Assembly: GCF_020662345.1 (NCBI RefSeq)
Contig: NZ_VMOA01000048.1
Span: 1 to 42,327, forward strand
DNA length: 42,327 bases
From: Methylobacterium sp. W2
Lineage (GTDB): Bacteria > Pseudomonadota > Alphaproteobacteria > Rhizobiales > Beijerinckiaceae
Reading direction: 5' to 3'
Shown piece after piece: positions 31,940 through 39,839 of this stretch; within the stretch, counting starts at the first letter, position 1; the number at the start of each line of letters is the position of its first letter. The notes beneath the pieces were generated by a model. That model did no database searches and was not told the origin of the DNA. It saw only the letters and a list, made by a program, of their open reading frames with translations. Position numbers and translations under genes: made by a program.

Positions 31940-33516
31940 TCATCCGCCAATTCCTGTCCTGGACCCGTGACGCCTCCATCGACCGCCGCGCGGAGGCCGC
32001 GGCGGCGCTGACCCGGGCCTATCTCTATGGCGGTCTCGATGCCGGGGCGGCGCGCGAGGCGCGCTCGGCGATCCTGGCGCTCCTCGACGACCCGGCCCCC
32101 GCCGTGCGCCGTGCCCTGGCGCAGGCCTGCGCCGGTTGCGCCACCGCGCCCCGGCCGCTGGTCGTGGCCCTGGCCGGTGACCAGCCCGACATCGCCGCCC
32201 TGGTCCTGCGGCGCTCGTCCGTCCTCACCGATGCGGATCTCGTCGACGGCATCGCCGTCGGATGCGAGACCACCCGCACCGCCATCGCCGGCCGGCTCGG
32301 CCTCTCCCATGCAGTGTCCGGGGCCATGGCCGAGATCGGCGGTGTCCCCTCTCTCACCGCCCTGGTGCGCAACCGGGGCGCCCGCATCACCACCGGCAGC
32401 CTGCTGCGCATGGTGGAGCGGCACGGCGACGATGCCGGCCTGCGGGATGCGCTGACGACACGGGCCGACCTGCCCCTCGAGGTGCGGCAGGCCGTCACCG
32501 CCCGTGTGGCGGCATCCCTCTCGGCCTTCGCCATCGCCTCGGGCTGGCTCACCCCGGCGCGCGGCGAGCGGGCGAGCCGCGAGGCCCTGGAGCGCGGCAC
32601 CCTGGAGGTGAGCGCCAATGCGGCCGGGGCGGACCTCGCCCGTCTCGTGAGCCATCTCCGCATCCGGGGCCAGCTCAATGCCGGCCTGATCCTGCGGGCG
32701 ATCCTGTCGGGTCGCATGGCCTTCGCGGAGGCGGCTCTGTCCGATCTCACCGGCCTGAAGGCAGAGCGCGTGGCCGGGCTGATGCTTGACCCCTCCGCCT
32801 CGGGCTTCGCTGCCCTTCATCGCCGTGCCGGATTGCCAGCCGTCCTGCTGCCCGCCTTCGCGGCCGCGCTCTCGGCCTGGCGCGAGGCCGGTCTCCAGGC
32901 CGATCCCAGTAACGCCACCCTGTCGCGCCGGATGATCGAGCGTGCGCTCACCGCTTGCGAGACCATGCCGCTCGCCGAGGCGCAGAGCGTCATGGCCCTC
33001 CTCGCCCGCTACGAGGCCGAGGCCGCTCGCGAGGAGGCTCGAATCGCCGCCAAGGCCATGGAGGAGAAGGCGAGGCGGGAGACCCGGACGCGGATGCAGA
33101 TCCTCGACGCGGAATGGCGCCTGGCGCAGCAGCTCGTCTCCCAGCGGCCGGACCGGCCGGCGGTACCCGCCATCGAGTTCGTCCCGATTCAGCCCGCCGC
33201 CGCCAAGGGAGGGGAATCGGTCGAATCCGTGCTCGATTCCCTGTCCGACGGGCTCAGGGCGAGTGTTCGCGAGGCGAGGGCGCAGGTCCGCCCGCTCGCC
33301 GCCGCGCCCATCGACCTGACCGGCCACGACCTCGTGACGATCGACGTGCAGCCCATCGTCGTATCCCAGCCGGAATTCGGCGCCGTGCCCGACCCGGTGC
33401 GGATCGATGCCGGCGTGTCGCCGACCCACGAGGCCGATGCGATCCTGGACGCGATCCCCGGCGCCCTCATCGCCAGCTACCGCGCCGATCGCGACCGCAT
33501 GCGCCTCGCAGCCTGA
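31936..33516 (+). CDS. DUF2336 protein coupled to the transglycosylase
   Basis: A 526-residue soluble protein. The start MIIRQFLSWTRDASIDRRAE, the HEAT-like helical repeats with LLDDPAPAVRRALAQACAGC, and the segments VVALAGDQPDIAALVLRRSS and GRLGLSHAVSGAMAEIGG match DUF2336, an alphaproteobacterial family of unknown function. A charged, coiled-coil-like stretch near 350-385 (EAEAAREEARIAAKAMEEKA) precedes a C-terminal region rich in Ala and Pro. The ATG overlaps the SLT-gene stop as ATGA, which fixes the start and suggests that the two proteins work together. No function is assigned. Confidence 0.82.
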   Translation: MIIRQFLSWTRDASIDRRAEAAAALTRAYLYGGLDAGAAREARSAILALLDDPAPAVRRALAQACAGCATAPRPLVVALAGDQPDIAALVLRRSSVLTDADLVDGIAVGCETTRTAIAGRLGLSHAVSGAMAEIGGVPSLTALVRNRGARITTGSLLRMVERHGDDAGLRDALTTRADLPLEVRQAVTARVAASLSAFAIASGWLTPARGERASREALERGTLEVSANAAGADLARLVSHLRIRGQLNAGLILRAILSGRMAFAEAALSDLTGLKAERVAGLMLDPSASGFAALHRRAGLPAVLLPAFAAALSAWREAGLQADPSNATLSRRMIERALTACETMPLAEAQSVMALLARYEAEAAREEARIAAKAMEEKARRETRTRMQILDAEWRLAQQLVSQRPDRPAVPAIEFVPIQPAAAKGGESVESVLDSLSDGLRASVREARAQVRPLAAAPIDLTGHDLVTIDVQPIVVSQPEFGAVPDPVRIDAGVSPTHEADAILDAIPGALIASYRADRDRMRLAA

Positions 33517-33583
33517 CCCGACGGGGTGCGACCGGTCTCCGCCGGCCGTCGCCCCTTCACCCTCATCCGGCTATGAGGGCGGC

Positions 33584-34477
33584 ATGACAGGCACCGACAC
33601 CAGAACCGTTCTTACCGGTCTCGCTCCCGTGGCCGCCCTGGTGGGGTCGATCCTCTCCCTCGTCATCGGCACCTCCTTCGCCAAGCAGCTGTTCCCGGTC
33701 ATCGGCGCGGAGGGCACCTCGGCCTACCGCGTCACCCTGGCGGCGCTGCTGCTGCTCGCCGTGTGGCGCCCCTGGCGCCGGACCCTCGGCCGGCGGGATG
33801 CCGGCGTGGTGGTGCTCTACGGGCTCGTGCTCGGCGGCATGAACCTGCTGTTCTATCTCTCCCTGCGCACGATCCCGCTGGGGCTCGCCATCGCCATCGA
33901 GTTCGTCGGGCCGCTCACCGTGGCGGTAGCCTCGTCGCGGCGCGCCGTCGACCTCGTCTGGGTGGCGCTCGCCCTGCTGGGGCTGTGCCTGCTGCTGCCC
34001 CTGGATCGGGCGAGCGCCGGCCTCGATCCCGTCGGCGTCGCCTGTGCGCTCGGCGCCGCCCTATGCTGGGCGCTCTACATCCTCGTCGGCCAGAGAGCGG
34101 GGCACCTGCCCGGCGGGCAGGCGGTGGCCCTCGGCATGAGCGTGGCGGCCCTGGTGATCCTGCCCTTCGGCATCGCGCAGGCGGGCATGGCGCTGCTCTC
34201 GCCCTCCCTCGTCATGGCCGGCCTCGCCGTGGCGATCCTGTCGAGCGCGATCCCCTATTCCCTGGAGATGGTGGCCCTGCGGGGTCTGCCGCGCCAGACC
34301 TTCGGCATCCTGCTGAGCCTCGAGCCGGTCTGCGGCGCGCTCGCCGGCTTCCTCATCCTCGGGGAACGCCTGACCCCCCTGCAGGGCGCTGCCATCGCCT
34401 GCATCATGGCGGCCTCGGTGGGCAGCACGGTCGGTGCGTATCGGGCGAAACGAGTGGATCTGCGTCAAGCTGGATGA
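33584..34477 (+). CDS. rhtA: RhtA-like EamA-family amino-acid exporter
   Basis: A 297-residue inner-membrane protein with two EamA domains and about ten helices, close to E. coli RhtA (threonine/homoserine exporter) in length. Motifs are VGSILSLVIGTSFAKQLFPV, AEGTSAYRVTLAALLLLAVW, GLAIAIEFVGPLTVAVASSR and SLEPVCGALAGFLILGERLT. The IEFVGPL and LPRQTFGILLSLEP segments are typical of RhtA rather than RarD. GAGGG precedes the ATG at 33584. A cysteine or threonine substrate is possible. It is not obviously linked to the neighbours. Confidence 0.85.
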   Translation: MTGTDTRTVLTGLAPVAALVGSILSLVIGTSFAKQLFPVIGAEGTSAYRVTLAALLLLAVWRPWRRTLGRRDAGVVVLYGLVLGGMNLLFYLSLRTIPLGLAIAIEFVGPLTVAVASSRRAVDLVWVALALLGLCLLLPLDRASAGLDPVGVACALGAALCWALYILVGQRAGHLPGGQAVALGMSVAALVILPFGIAQAGMALLSPSLVMAGLAVAILSSAIPYSLEMVALRGLPRQTFGILLSLEPVCGALAGFLILGERLTPLQGAAIACIMAASVGSTVGAYRAKRVDLRQAG

Positions 34478-34698
34478 GCGAGGAAAATATAGCCCCTACA
34501 GTCTGTTGCAGGTGTCCGTTCTTGCAGTCGATGAGGATCTGCGCCGCTGACGCGACACGTCTTGCGCCGACGCTCCAGGCGCCCGGAAAAGGTGCCGGCA
34601 CTGACGGGGTCCGAAAAAGCTGAGCCCCTTCCCCGGACGGGTGGAGCGCCGGCGGAACCCGATCCGGGGCCCGGCGCGAGACGTCGCGCAGCGTCAAA

Positions 34699-35469
34699 TC
34701 AGCCGAACTGTTCGCGCAGAATCCGCTCGTCGAGGCTGTGGCCGGGATCGTGGAGGAGGGTCAGGTCGGTCTTGAGATCGAGCCAGGTCTCCACGGTGCA
34801 GACCCGGCGGAATTCGGTGTGGTCGGCCACCGCCGCCACCGGGCGATGCGCCGCGTCGAGCACCTCCACCTGGATGCGGGCGTGATCGGGCAGCAGGGCG
34901 CCGTGCCAGCGCCGGGGGCGGAAGGCCGAGATCGGGGTCAGCGCCAAGAGCCGCGAATTCAGGGGCAGGATCGGGCCGCCCACCGAGAGGTTGTAGGCGG
35001 TGGAGCCGGCGGGCGTCGCGCAGAGCACGCCGTCGGCGATGAGCTCGGGCAGGCGCACATGCCCGTCCACCGAGATCTTCAGCTTGGCGGTCTGGTGCGT
35101 CTGGCGCAGCATGTAGACTTCGTTGATGGCGCGCGCCGTGTGCCGGCGCCCCTCCACATCCACCGCCTCCATCATGAGCGGGTGGATGGTGCTGCGCTTG
35201 GTGCTCTCCAGCCGTTCGAGGAGGTTGTCCTCGCGGTACTCGTTCATCAGGAAGCCGACGGTGCCGCGATTCATGCCGTAGATCGGCGTGCCGGCCAGCA
35301 TGAAGCGGTGGAGCGCCTGCAGCATCAGCCCGTCGCCGCCGAGCGCCACGATCACGTCGGCCTCCTCGGGGGCGACGCTGTCGTAGCGCCGCATCAGCGT
35401 GTCCGCCGCGCTCCTCGCATCGGCGGTGGGGCTCGCGATGAAGGCGATCCTCTGGAAGCGCCGCGCCAT
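34699..35469 (-). CDS. nadK: NAD kinase
   Basis: A 256-residue NAD kinase with GGDG at residues 44-47 (IVALGGDGLMLQALH), MNRGTVGFLMNEY and ADGVLCATPAGSTAYNLSVG with the NAD-binding Asp and Thr. It phosphorylates NAD to NADP in the cytoplasm. The ATG at 35469 opens the conserved MARRFQRIAFIASPTADARS; the longer frame adds 16 residues without resemblance. It is divergent from cutA with 86 bases between start codons, which should include both promoters. Confidence 0.93.
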   Translation of the reverse strand: MARRFQRIAFIASPTADARSAADTLMRRYDSVAPEEADVIVALGGDGLMLQALHRFMLAGTPIYGMNRGTVGFLMNEYREDNLLERLESTKRSTIHPLMMEAVDVEGRRHTARAINEVYMLRQTHQTAKLKISVDGHVRLPELIADGVLCATPAGSTAYNLSVGGPILPLNSRLLALTPISAFRPRRWHGALLPDHARIQVEVLDAAHRPVAAVADHTEFRRVCTVETWLDLKTDLTLLHDPGHSLDERILREQFG

Positions 35470-35555
35470 GGATGATCGTCCGCTCGTGTTGACGCCGGGC
35501 TTCGCCGCGCGCCTCATTCCCCTCGGAACAGGCCGCTGACCCGGAGACCCATAGC

Positions 35556-35876
35556 ATGGAGCGTCCGCTTCTCGTCTACACCACCTTTCCCGATGCCGAG
35601 ACGGCCCTCGCCATCGGCGAGGAGCTGGTGCGCGCGCGGCTCGCCGCCTGCGTCAACGTCCTGCCGGGAATGCGGTCGGTCTATGCCTGGAAGGGGGCGG
35701 TGGAGCGGGGCGAGGAGGTCGTTGCCATCCTCAAGACGCGGGAGGGGCTCGCCGATTCCCTCGCCGTCGCGCTCAAGCAGCGCCATCCCTACGAGACGCC
35801 GATCATCCTGCGCTTGGCCACGAGCGGGGCCGATGCCGACACTGCCTCGTGGATTCTGGCCGAGACCGGCGGCTGA
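35556..35876 (+). CDS. cutA: CutA, divalent-cation tolerance protein
   Basis: A 106-residue CutA of the usual size and trimer-forming pattern: LVYTTFPDAETALAIGEELV, RLAACVNVLPGMRSVYAWKG, AILKTREGLADSLAVALKQR and HPYETPIILRL. CutA mutants of E. coli show altered copper tolerance, but the biochemical role remains uncertain. The Cys in LAACVNV and the HPYETP motif, which holds conserved His and Glu, are present. ATG at 35556. A palindromic GC-rich hairpin lies 37 bases after the stop. Confidence 0.95.
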   Translation: MERPLLVYTTFPDAETALAIGEELVRARLAACVNVLPGMRSVYAWKGAVERGEEVVAILKTREGLADSLAVALKQRHPYETPIILRLATSGADADTASWILAETGG

Positions 35877-35912
35877 GGCGCGTCCGATCGCCATCCCGCC
35901 GGACCGTGAAAA

Positions 35913-35928
35913 CCCCGCCGCGGCGGGG
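35913..35928. terminator. GC-rich palindromic terminator between cutA and a small membrane protein gene
   Basis: CCCCGCCGCGGCGGGG is a perfect 16-base palindrome. On the minus strand it is followed directly by TTTT, giving a rho-independent terminator for the 55-residue protein gene. It can also stop cutA transcription on the plus strand, but without a T-tract there. Confidence 0.65.
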
Positions 35929-35976
35929 CCTGGCGGGGAGAATCCGTGGGGGAGGGGCCGATCGACCGGTCTCGGC

Positions 35977-36144
35977 TCAGGCGGCCAGACGGTAGGATGC
36001 CTGGGCGTTGTCGTTGATGGCGACGAACATGCCGGCGGAGGTGGTGCCGGTGACCAGCGGGGCGGATTCGGCGTGGTCCGTGAGCAGGGCCAAAGCAGGG
36101 CCGACGGCGACGGCGGCGAGGCCGAGGATGAACAGAGCGATCAT
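35977..36144 (-). CDS. Very small membrane protein, 55 aa
   Basis: MIALFILGLAAVAVGPALAL opens a single hydrophobic segment followed by a soluble tail with VTGTTSAGMFVAINDNAQAS. It is a likely single-span or exported peptide of unknown role. The assignment is supported by the clear start, GC-ending codons, a palindrome in its leader and a strong terminator with T-tract after the stop. No similar gene is recognised. It could act in stress or envelope regulation, but nothing shows this. Confidence 0.6.
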   Translation of the reverse strand: MIALFILGLAAVAVGPALALLTDHAESAPLVTGTTSAGMFVAINDNAQASYRLAA

Positions 36145-36158
36145 GGAACAAGCCTCTC

Positions 36159-36170
36159 TTGCAGCTGCAA
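36159..36170. promoter_or_regulatory. TTGCAGCTGCAA palindrome upstream of the 55-residue gene
   Basis: A perfect 12-base palindrome ends 15 bases before the ATG, between two AGGCTT direct repeats on the minus strand. An AT-rich stretch with TATACC (minus strand) lies about 40 bases further upstream and could be the promoter. The palindrome sits near or just after the expected start of transcription, as a repressor site would. Confidence 0.4.
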
Positions 36171-36317
36171 TGAAGCCTGTATCGCACTGCACCATAAGGC
36201 TTGGTATATTACATTTCGTATGACGGCTATGTTTTCGGCGCGGAGCTGCTGGGTCGTCCCGGCGGGAGACGCGTACATCGCCGGCACCCCGCCTTGCCCA
36301 CCGCCGTGAGGGGGGCT

Positions 36318-36515
36318 TCAGCGATGGTTTCCGCCGGACATGCCGGGCATCAGCGGCAATGTGTGATGCCCGTCGCCGAAGATGATGATGGATAGGGTCA
36401 GGCCCAGGGCCGCGACATACAGCACCGCGAAGAGGTCGCGGTTGGCGCCCGCCGTGGCGAGCACGAGGGCCGCGAAGGGGATGCTCTGGAGGGCGAGGAT
36501 GGCGGCGATGTTCAT
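36318..36515 (-). CDS. Small two-span membrane protein, 65 aa
   Basis: Starts MNIAAILALQSIPFAALVLA and has a second hydrophobic stretch, FAVLYVAALGLTLSIIIFG, ending with a His/Gly/Met-rich tail (DGHHTLPLMPGMSGGNHR). It is probably an inner-membrane protein of two helices whose His- and Met-containing tail might bind metal. GGAG lies 10 bases upstream of the ATG at 36515; a GTG at 36524 is an alternative. No family is recognised. It is near but not clearly co-transcribed with the 55-residue gene. Confidence 0.6.
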   Translation of the reverse strand: MNIAAILALQSIPFAALVLATAGANRDLFAVLYVAALGLTLSIIIFGDGHHTLPLMPGMSGGNHR

Positions 36516-36710
36516 CTCGGGCACTCCGGCGGTCGCCGAGCAGGGTCGGACATGACGGCGCGTGGCAACACGGGACGGGCGGAGATGGCGCTCCTCGAAC
36601 GGGGCGCGCGATAAAAAGAAGTGGCGTAGACCCGGCGGTCATCGCTGGCCGGCACGCAGGCGGGGCGGGATGCCATGTCCGTGGAGAGGCGGCCCGCTCC
36701 GGGGTCGGTC

Positions 36711-36777
36711 GCTGAAGGGCCGATTGGCCGGTCCTTCAGCCGAACCGGGCTCGCCCCGCCGGTCGGGCGGGGCGAGC
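36711..36777 (-). terminator. Tandem hairpins after the oxalate/formate-type antiporter gene
   Basis: GCTCGCCCCGCC (36749-36760) pairs perfectly with GGCGGGGCGAGC (36766-36777) over a five-base loop, six bases after the gene's stop on the minus strand. A second, weaker hairpin uses GCTGAAGG (36711-36718) with CCTTCAGC (36733-36740). Together they look like a double terminator, though without a T-tract. The rest of 36516-36783 holds no gene I can support. Confidence 0.7.
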
Positions 36778-36783
36778 GGTCGA

Positions 36784-38079
36784 TCAGGCGTGGGCCAGGG
36801 CGCCGGCCGGAGTGACCGAGCCGTTGGCGACGTGGTGGCGCTTGAGCATCGGGCGGAGGACGGCCACGGCCAGGAACGCGGCGAAGAGATCCATGATCGC
36901 CACCGTATACAGCACCGTCGCCCAGGTGCCCGTGGCCTGCATCAGGATGTTGCCGAGCGGGACGAACAGGGCGGCGAAACCCTTGGCGCAGTAGAGAACG
37001 CCGTAGATCTTGCCGATGTGCTTGGAGCCGAACGTGTCGGCGGCCGTGGCGCTGAACAGCGAGTAGACCTCGCCCCAGGCTAGGAACACGATGCCGGACA
37101 GGATCACGAAGGCCCAGGGGTTCGAGCCGAAGTAACCGAGAGCGACGATGCCGATGCCCTCCATGGTGAAGGCGATGAACATCGTCTTCTCACGCCCGAT
37201 CCGGTCGGAGATGTAGCCGAAGAGCGGCCGCGAGATGCCGTTCATGATCCGGTCGAGCATCAGCGCGAAGGGCAGGGCCGCCATGGCGAAGAAGTACAGG
37301 TTGACCTGGAACTCCTTCACGCCGAGATCCTGCGCGATGACGCCGAGCTGGGCCACGGCCATCAGGCCGCCGGTGACCGTGCAGGTGAACATGAGCAGCA
37401 TGACGTAGAAGACCGGCGTGCGCAGGGCTTCCCCGAGGGTGTAGTCGCGCCGGCTCTGCAGGACCTTGGTCGAGAAGATCACCTGGTCCTTGGCCGGGGA
37501 GCGCAGGCCGATGGCGGCCAGCATGATGACCGCGCCCTGGATCAGGCCGAAGATGAAGAAGGCCTGGGCGTAGCTGCCGTGCGAGATCATGCTGGCGATC
37601 GGCAGGATCGTGAGGGCCGAGCCGGCGCCGTAGCCGCCTGCCGTCAGGCCGACCGCGAGGCCGCGCTTGTCCGGGAACCATTTCAGGGCGTTGTTGATGC
37701 AGGTGGCGTAGACGCAACCCACGCCGATGCCGCCGGCCACGGAGCCGAGATAGAAGCCCGTGAGCGAGGTGGCGTAGGAGTTGATGACCCAGGCGAGGCC
37801 GGTCATCAGACCGCCGAACATCACGACCCGGCTCGGGCCGTACTTGTCGATGAAGTAGCCTTCAATCGGGGTCAGCCATGTCTGCACCACGACGAAGATC
37901 GTGAAGGCCACCTGGATCGCGGCGCGGTCCCAGCCAAAGGTCTTCTGAATTTCCGGGACGAACAGCGTCCAGGCGTACTGAATGTTCGCCGCCGCGACCA
38001 TACAGGCCACGCCGAGGACGAGTTGGAGCCATCGCTTTGAAGGTTGCGCCGTTATAGGCGCGGTCACGGACGTCGCCAT
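36784..38079 (-). CDS. oxlT: OFA-family MFS antiporter, oxalate/formate type
   Basis: A 431-residue MFS protein with twelve membrane segments. It has family sequences such as RWLQLVLGVACMVAAANIQY, QVAFTIFVVVQTWLTPIEGY, SVAGGIGVGCVYATCINNAL and WFPDKRGLAVGLTAGGYGAG. OFA transporters exchange oxalate for formate across the inner membrane (OxlT of Oxalobacter). Here it could serve oxalate use by a plant-associated methylotroph. No oxalyl-CoA decarboxylase or formyl-CoA transferase is nearby, so oxalate specificity is inferred from the family. The gene has an unusually long AT-rich upstream region and a double terminator. Confidence 0.88.
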   Translation of the reverse strand: MATSVTAPITAQPSKRWLQLVLGVACMVAAANIQYAWTLFVPEIQKTFGWDRAAIQVAFTIFVVVQTWLTPIEGYFIDKYGPSRVVMFGGLMTGLAWVINSYATSLTGFYLGSVAGGIGVGCVYATCINNALKWFPDKRGLAVGLTAGGYGAGSALTILPIASMISHGSYAQAFFIFGLIQGAVIMLAAIGLRSPAKDQVIFSTKVLQSRRDYTLGEALRTPVFYVMLLMFTCTVTGGLMAVAQLGVIAQDLGVKEFQVNLYFFAMAALPFALMLDRIMNGISRPLFGYISDRIGREKTMFIAFTMEGIGIVALGYFGSNPWAFVILSGIVFLAWGEVYSLFSATAADTFGSKHIGKIYGVLYCAKGFAALFVPLGNILMQATGTWATVLYTVAIMDLFAAFLAVAVLRPMLKRHHVANGSVTPAGALAHA

Positions 38080-38705
38080 GAGCTTTCTCCCTGATCATGG
38101 ACATGGATACTTGAGGGCTTGGAGATCGAGGCACCCCAGCGGATCGGCTCCCTCGGCCGCGGCAAGTGATCGTCGGGATCAGAAGTCGTCGGCTGGTATT
38201 CAGTATTTGGCATATCAGATGTGCTGGCAAGCACCATAATGCATGCAGAGGCGGAGATTTGTTGGAATCTCGCGAAATCTTGCCCTATAGCGCCCCACGA
38301 ATGAGCAGGATGTTTCATCCGCCACAGCCGGGGAAATTAATCGGGACGGGCCTGTCCCGGTGGTGACGAGAAGCGGGACCATCGAAGCCATCGCATTCCG
38401 AGCTGTTTGACTGGCGCGGGCAGGCTATGATCGGATCCCTATCGGGGTAGACAATGTCGCGCTGCGTAGACCCGAGTATTCGATCTGCATAAATTATAAA
38501 ACTAAGAGTTTTTGACATTTACGTCAAAAAAAACAAACACTTGGTATACTTCGTTCCACGCTCCAGCGGTCTCCGGTTCGGTCGACGCTTCGTCGTGGTG
38601 ATGCCGGGCCGACCCTTGCATGGCGGGGAGGGGAATCGTGCGCGCAGCCGCTTACCCGGGAAGGTGGACGGGAGACGACGGCGCTGCTTCGAAACCCGCC
38701 CTCGC
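38080..38705. promoter_or_regulatory. Long AT-rich upstream region of the OFA antiporter gene
   Basis: This 626-base gap has no gene I can support. It is markedly AT-richer than the genes, most strongly at 38484-38552, where I count 18 G/C in 69 bases. It contains a good minus-strand -10 box, TATAAT (38498 down to 38493), a TTTTTGAC/GTCAAAAA dyad, and TTGGTATACT (38541-38550) and TTGGCATATC (about 38208) that look alike. These suggest complex control of the antiporter. No tRNA-like fold is seen. Confidence 0.5.
38509..38530. promoter_or_regulatory. AT-rich dyad TTTTTGAC-N6-GTCAAAAA
   Basis: Two exact eight-base arms, TTTTTGAC (38509-38516) and GTCAAAAA (38523-38530), flank ATTTAC. The dyad is just upstream of a minus-strand TATAAT and about 430 bases ahead of the antiporter ATG. 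Its weak AT stem argues for protein binding rather than termination. TTGAC on both sides resembles -35 elements on both strands. Confidence 0.45.
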
Positions 38706-39839
38706 CTACGCCCCCTTCACCGGATAGCTCCGCCCCTTCCACACCGCCGCTCCGGCGCGCTTGGGGGCCATCAGGACGTTCCACTGGATCGCCAGCGCCA
38801 CCACCACCCCGAGCGGGTGGAGGAGGATGGTCGCGGCGGGCTCGTGGGTGATGAGGGTGATCGCCGCGCGGGTGGCGAGCGACACGACGAGGGCGGCGAG
38901 CGCGACGATCCCGGCCGTGGGTGTCGCGAGGCCGAAGGCGGCGGCGAGCACGAGCAGCAGCGGCAGGACATGGCCCGCGAGGAGCAGCAGCGTCCAGACC
39001 GGGAGAGCGCGGGGCGTCGCCATCCCCTCATGAGCATTCTTCGAGAACCCGGCCCAGGATTCGGCGAGGTTGCGGTACATTCGGCAGGTGGCGAGCGCGT
39101 GCCCGGCCACGAGGTCGGTGCCATGGCCGGCATGGCGCAGGATCCGGGGCAGGAACACGCCGTCATGCAAGCGCCCGCGGATGGCGCCGTGGCCGCCGGT
39201 CTCGCCATAGGCGACGCGATCGACGAGGACGAGCTGGCCGCAGGCGGCGCCCAGCGCCGGGCGGAGCGAGGCGCGCATCATCGGCACGGGTAGGTAGCCG
39301 ACGAGGAGGAAGTTGATCATCGGCACGGTGAGCCGTTCGCCGAGGCTGCGCATGATCTGGCGCGGCACCGCGCTCACCAGGGCGGCCCCCGTGGCGCGGG
39401 CATGGGCGACGAGCCCCGCCGCGGCACTCGGTGCGAGGGTGACGTCCGCGTCGATGAAGAGGAGGTGTCCGCCCCTCGCCTCGGCGGCGAGGGCGGCGCA
39501 GGCGTGGTTCTTCCCCGTCCAGCCCTCGGGCAGGGTAGGAACCGGGACGAGCCGGAGCCGTGGGTCGGTCTCCGCCAGGGCGCGGACGAGGCCGGCCGTG
39601 GCGTCGGTGGAATGGTCGTCTCCCACCAGCACCTCCACGGCGATGCCGGTGCTCGCCAGCGCGGCCCTGACCGTCTCGACGATGGTGCCTTCCTCGTCGC
39701 GGGCGGGGATCAGGATCGAGACCAGCCCGTCCTGCGCCGCCTCGGGCTCCGGCGTGCGCAGGGCGATGAGGTTCGCGCAGGCGAGGATGGCGGGGAGGAG
39801 GGCGAAGGCAAGGGCGACGAGCGCCAGGACGAAGGTCAC
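38706..39839 (-). CDS. GT2 glycosyltransferase of a carotenoid-type operon (CrtQ-like)
   Basis: A 377-residue membrane-associated family 2 glycosyltransferase. A hydrophobic N-terminus (LALVALAFALLPAILACANL) precedes the GT-A domain: VSILIPARDEEGTIVETVRA, EVLVGDDHSTDATAGLVRAL and the FIDADVTL DxD-type metal site near residue 130. The C-terminus has several membrane segments (LPVWTLLLLAGHVLPLLLVL and more). This form resembles glycosyltransferases of C30 carotenoid pathways (CrtQ, staphyloxanthin-like), which attach glucose to a carotenoic acid. The GTG start overlaps the acyltransferase stop as GTGA. It is the third gene of the operon. Hopanoid or other lipid glycosylation is an alternative. 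Confidence 0.82.
   Translation of the reverse strand: MTFVLALVALAFALLPAILACANLIALRTPEPEAAQDGLVSILIPARDEEGTIVETVRAALASTGIAVEVLVGDDHSTDATAGLVRALAETDPRLRLVPVPTLPEGWTGKNHACAALAAEARGGHLLFIDADVTLAPSAAAGLVAHARATGAALVSAVPRQIMRSLGERLTVPMINFLLVGYLPVPMMRASLRPALGAACGQLVLVDRVAYGETGGHGAIRGRLHDGVFLPRILRHAGHGTDLVAGHALATCRMYRNLAESWAGFSKNAHEGMATPRALPVWTLLLLAGHVLPLLLVLAAAFGLATPTAGIVALAALVVSLATRAAITLITHEPAATILLHPLGVVVALAIQWNVLMAPKRAGAAVWKGRSYPVKGA

Noticed and set aside
38509..38530. TTTTTGAC/GTCAAAAA dyad as a transcription terminator
   Set aside because: The stem is AT-rich and weak, and its T-tract comes before it on the strand of the upstream gene; a regulatory site is more likely.
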